16,005 bases of DNA, taken from the NCBI GenBank assembly GCA_011330645.1, contig DRQB01000069.1:1-16005 (forward strand), in the 5' to 3' direction. The translations under genes and the position numbers were made by a program. The notes below the pieces were generated by a model. That model was not told the DNA's origin. It was given only the letters and a program-made list of their open reading frames with translations, and made no database searches. This DNA comes from Campylobacterota bacterium. Lineage in GTDB: Bacteria > Campylobacterota > Campylobacteria > Campylobacterales > Sulfurovaceae. This document shows positions 13,758-16,005 of this stretch, one piece after another. The first letter of the stretch is position 1. Every line of letters starts with the position of its first letter.

Positions 13758-14391
13758 GATGAAAATACTTTTACTTGAAGATGATCAAATTTTATGTGCT
13801 AGTCTCAAAGAATTTTTAGAACTTGAAGGATATCTTGTCGATGTAGCACATCGTGGTCCTGATGTATTTGACTTAACGTATGATGAGACCTATGATTTGT
13901 ATATTTTAGATGTGAATGTGCCTGAAGTAGATGGCTTTGATGTTCTTGCATCTTTGAAAGAAGCAGGGGATGAGACCCCTGCTATCTATATTACGGCATT
14001 GACAGATATCAACTCAATTTCAAAAGGTTTTGCCATAGGAGCGGAAGATTATATTAAAAAGCCTTTTGATCCAGAAGAACTTGTCATTCGTATCAAACGT
14101 AAATATCAAAAAGAAGATGTTTTACTTCGTTTAAATGATATTGTATACAACCCCACAACGAGAGTACTACAAAAAGATGGACAGACGATAGGTTTGGGAG
14201 AAGTACAACAAAATATATTTCATACCCTTATTACAGAACAAAATAAAATTGTTGACAGTTATACCCTCATGGATTTTCTTGAACAACCCAGTGCAAATGC
14301 ACTACGTGTTAATCTCGCAAAATTAAAAAATAAACTAGGCATAGAGATTAAAAATATACGTGCTCAGGGGTATATGATTGAAAACCTATGA
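13756..14391 (+). CDS. OmpR-type response regulator
   Basis: A 211-residue two-domain regulator. The receiver domain (about 1-115) has the acidic pocket EDD (residues 8-10), the phosphoacceptor Asp52 (YILDVNVP), the switch Thr80 (YITALTD) and Lys102 (KKPFDPEEL). The C-terminal part (about 125-211) looks like a winged-helix DNA-binding domain: DIVYNPTTRVLQKDGQTIGL, then LRVNLAKLKNKLGIEIKNIRAQGYMI, where the usual recognition helix and the RAQGY wing are clear. It is slightly shorter than the 225-240 residues of most OmpR-family regulators. Start codons at 13756 and 13759 are adjacent and no ribosome binding site precedes either. The kinase gene overlaps its 3' end by 14 nt, so they are a cognate pair. 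Target genes are unknown. Confidence 0.95.
   Translation: MMKILLLEDDQILCASLKEFLELEGYLVDVAHRGPDVFDLTYDETYDLYILDVNVPEVDGFDVLASLKEAGDETPAIYITALTDINSISKGFAIGAEDYIKKPFDPEELVIRIKRKYQKEDVLLRLNDIVYNPTTRVLQKDGQTIGLGEVQQNIFHTLITEQNKIVDSYTLMDFLEQPSANALRVNLAKLKNKLGIEIKNIRAQGYMIENL
14366..14370 (+). promoter_or_regulatory. Ribosome binding site supporting the TTG start of the kinase
   Basis: AGGGG, 7 nt before the TTG at 14378. The nearby ATG at 14388 is in another frame and meets a stop after two codons. Confidence 0.6.
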
Positions 14392-15442
14392 ATTAGAATC
14401 TTTTCTCAAAAGTTTTTTGATATTTTTGATCCTTTTGGAAGTATTGCTTGCGATTAATTTTTGGAATGAATATCAAGTCAAAAAAATTGAGATAGAAGAA
14501 AAAATTCATATAGAGATGAAGCTTTGTGCTTTTACCTTACAATGTAAGGGATTGACAACAGATTTTGTTGATAAAGCCAAAGATAGAGAAGAAAATATAT
14601 TGTATAAAGATGGTGACTTTTATGCCTATTTTAAAGTACCAACTGCAGAAAAATATTTAATGAAAGTGATGTACCCTCGAGCAAACTATATTCCAAGGGT
14701 GAAAAAATTAGAGAGCACACTCTATAATAAATTTTGGTTTTATTCACTTTTTGCAGCTTTGGTTTCATTTCTTTTTTCTATCTATGCTTTAATGCCGTTA
14801 CAACGGGCATTACGTTTAAATGAAGAGTTTGTAAAAGATATTTTACATGACTTCAATACCCCTATCAGTTCTATGTTGATTAATCTAAAGATTTTTAAAA
14901 GAGAAATAGGACAAAACCCAAAAATCCAAAGATTAGAAAATAATATAGAAAGTATACTCTCTCTACAAGATAATTTACGTATTTTTTTAAAAGGGGTCTC
15001 TACACAGGCTGAAAAATTTTCACTTAAAACACTTTTAGAAAACCGTGTGAATTATTTTGAAGTGTTGTACCCAGATGTTCACTATAAAATTTCTGTTAAT
15101 CAGACGGAACTCATGACCAACAAAGATGCTTTTACTCGCATCATAGACAATTTATTGAGTAATGCTGGGAAATATAATATTTCTAATGGGAATGTACATA
15201 TTGTCTTACAGGGAAGTAGTTTGACAATACATGACACGGGAAAAGGGATTAAAAAACCTTCTAAAGTGTTTGATAGATATTATAAAGAACAAGACAGAGG
15301 TATTGGGATAGGATTACACATTGTTAAAAAACTTTGTGATGAATTGAATATCCCTATTCATATACAAAGTAAAGAAAATGAAGGTACTAAAATTGGATTA
15401 AACGTTGCTGCTGTGATTGCTAAAAAAGCAGAAGAAGATTAA
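14378..15442 (+). CDS. Sensor histidine kinase (TTG start)
   Basis: A 354-residue membrane kinase partnering the regulator it overlaps. TM1 spans about residues 11-28 and TM2 about 119-138, enclosing a periplasmic sensor of some 90 residues with two cysteines, Cys50 and Cys56 (LCAFTLQC). TM2 leads straight into the dimerisation helix with no HAMP domain; the phosphoacceptor is His157 (LHDFNTPISS). The ATPase part shows the N box DNLLSNAGKYN (Asn262), the G1 box HDTGKGI (Asp286) and a G2-type GIGIGLHIVKKL (308-319). At 354 residues it is compact for a sensor kinase. The start is TTG at 14378, backed by AGGGG. Its stop codon overlaps that of the convergent gene. The signal is unknown; a thiol or redox signal, or a short periplasmic ligand, is conceivable. 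Confidence 0.94.
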   Translation: MKTYELESFLKSFLIFLILLEVLLAINFWNEYQVKKIEIEEKIHIEMKLCAFTLQCKGLTTDFVDKAKDREENILYKDGDFYAYFKVPTAEKYLMKVMYPRANYIPRVKKLESTLYNKFWFYSLFAALVSFLFSIYALMPLQRALRLNEEFVKDILHDFNTPISSMLINLKIFKREIGQNPKIQRLENNIESILSLQDNLRIFLKGVSTQAEKFSLKTLLENRVNYFEVLYPDVHYKISVNQTELMTNKDAFTRIIDNLLSNAGKYNISNGNVHIVLQGSSLTIHDTGKGIKKPSKVFDRYYKEQDRGIGIGLHIVKKLCDELNIPIHIQSKENEGTKIGLNVAAVIAKKAEED

Positions 15443-16005
15443 TGACTTTCTTGCTTCGCTTTCATTAGTGACATAATACGTGCTTTATATTTTGGGTTTT
15501 TATTGACTTTATACGCAGCAATCAGTTCTTCTAGTGAACCTTCTTTAAAGAGTTTTTCTTCTTGTAGCACTACTTTTCTGTGTCGTAGCATATTGTATTG
15601 GTTGTAAGAAAGAGAATTTTTAGTTGCTTTGTTTGCAATATAGGTAGAGAGTTCATTAAGTGAAGCTTGATGTAAATAATACGAATAAGGTTTATCTGCA
15701 GGAGGTGTAGGTATAGCTAGCTTTTGATGCGATGGTTCAACAGACTCTCTGGGCTCTTCTGTACGAGTGACTACTTCCTCTTCTTGTTGTGTGGCTATTT
15801 GGGTATCTGGTTTTTTTTCTATTATTTTATTTTCTTGTGTTGGCACTTCTTTGGTACTTACTTTTGTTTTTTTTGTTTTTTGTTCAGGTATATAAGGTGC
15901 TTTCATTTGTAGCTTGTTTGCAATGATTCTTAATTGTATACGCTGTGCACGTGTTGTGGCACGTTTTTTATACTGTTTATAGTAGCGGGCAATGAGGGAT
16001 TTTGG
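15439..16005 (-). CDS. Unrecognised protein with a low-complexity linker, 5' end outside the window
   Basis: This frame runs open from the right edge to a TAA at 15439-15441. An ATG at 15906 would start a 155-residue protein, but it has no ribosome binding site and the 33 codons upstream remain open and protein-like (PKSLIARYYKQYKKRATTRA...), so the true start is probably beyond 16005. The visible part has a very basic segment (Arg/Lys-rich, residues 1-40), a disordered linker rich in Lys, Glu, Thr, Pro and Gln (about 45-105), then a helical, charged C-terminal region including YSYYLHQASLNELSTYIANK. No catalytic motif, signal or transmembrane helix is seen in this part. The basic and disordered composition would suit nucleic-acid or cell-envelope binding, but I do not recognise it. 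It converges on the kinase with a 4-nt stop overlap. Confidence 0.8.
   Translation of the reverse strand, partial: PKSLIARYYKQYKKRATTRAQRIQLRIIANKLQMKAPYIPEQKTKKTKVSTKEVPTQENKIIEKKPDTQIATQQEEEVVTRTEEPRESVEPSHQKLAIPTPPADKPYSYYLHQASLNELSTYIANKATKNSLSYNQYNMLRHRKVVLQEEKLFKEGSLEELIAAYKVNKNPKYKARIMSLMKAKQESH

Overview
ORGANISM. The protein sequences and gene order point to a free-living member of the Campylobacterota (Epsilonproteobacteria), probably a Sulfurovum- or Sulfurimonas-like bacterium. The block dnaG / divergent membrane TPR protein / rnhA / rnc / aroC matches, from memory, the gene order of Campylobacter jejuni (Cj1638 to Cj1634c). The DNA is AT-rich, -10 boxes are good while -35 boxes are poor (usual for sigma-70 promoters in this phylum), and genes are packed with overlaps of 1 to 14 nt. 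LAYOUT. (1) 1-3911, minus strand: a five-gene housekeeping operon, read as TPR/zinc-ribbon membrane protein, rnhA, rnc, aroC and a membrane-anchored YdgA-like protein cut by the left edge. (2) 3912-4013: a divergent promoter region in which two -10 boxes form a perfect inverted repeat. (3) 4014-5967, plus strand: dnaG (primase) and ppiC (parvulin), ending in a hairpin. (4) 6033-6466: tRNA-Ala(GGC) on plus, facing two identical tandem tRNA-Glu(TTC) genes on minus, with a structured unexplained 90-nt element between them. (5) 6557-13707, plus strand: eight genes with gaps of at most 23 bp: a small lipoprotein, nfo, a lipoprotein alpha/beta hydrolase, a FadL-family outer membrane channel, an acyl-CoA synthetase, nagA, a stand-alone glucose-type PTS EIIA protein and a 30-residue single-TM protein. 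(6) 13719-15442: a two-component system (OmpR-type regulator plus histidine kinase) behind its own promoter, which contains hexamer repeats. (7) 15439-16005, minus strand: the 3' part of an unrecognised gene entering from the right edge; its stop codon overlaps that of the kinase. HOW IT FITS TOGETHER. Regions 1 to 4 are ordinary core genome (RNA processing, shikimate pathway, primer synthesis, protein folding, tRNAs). Region 5 is the most interesting. An exported hydrolase, an outer membrane channel for hydrophobic compounds and an acyl-CoA synthetase together look like a pathway for releasing, importing and activating fatty acids. The same apparent transcript continues into amino-sugar genes (NagA, EIIA) without a PTS permease or NagB in view, and ends in a tiny membrane protein found from its ribosome binding site. 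The adjacent two-component system could sense envelope or nutrient state, but nothing in the sequence ties it directly to the operon. No mobile element, CRISPR array, rRNA or phage gene was seen.
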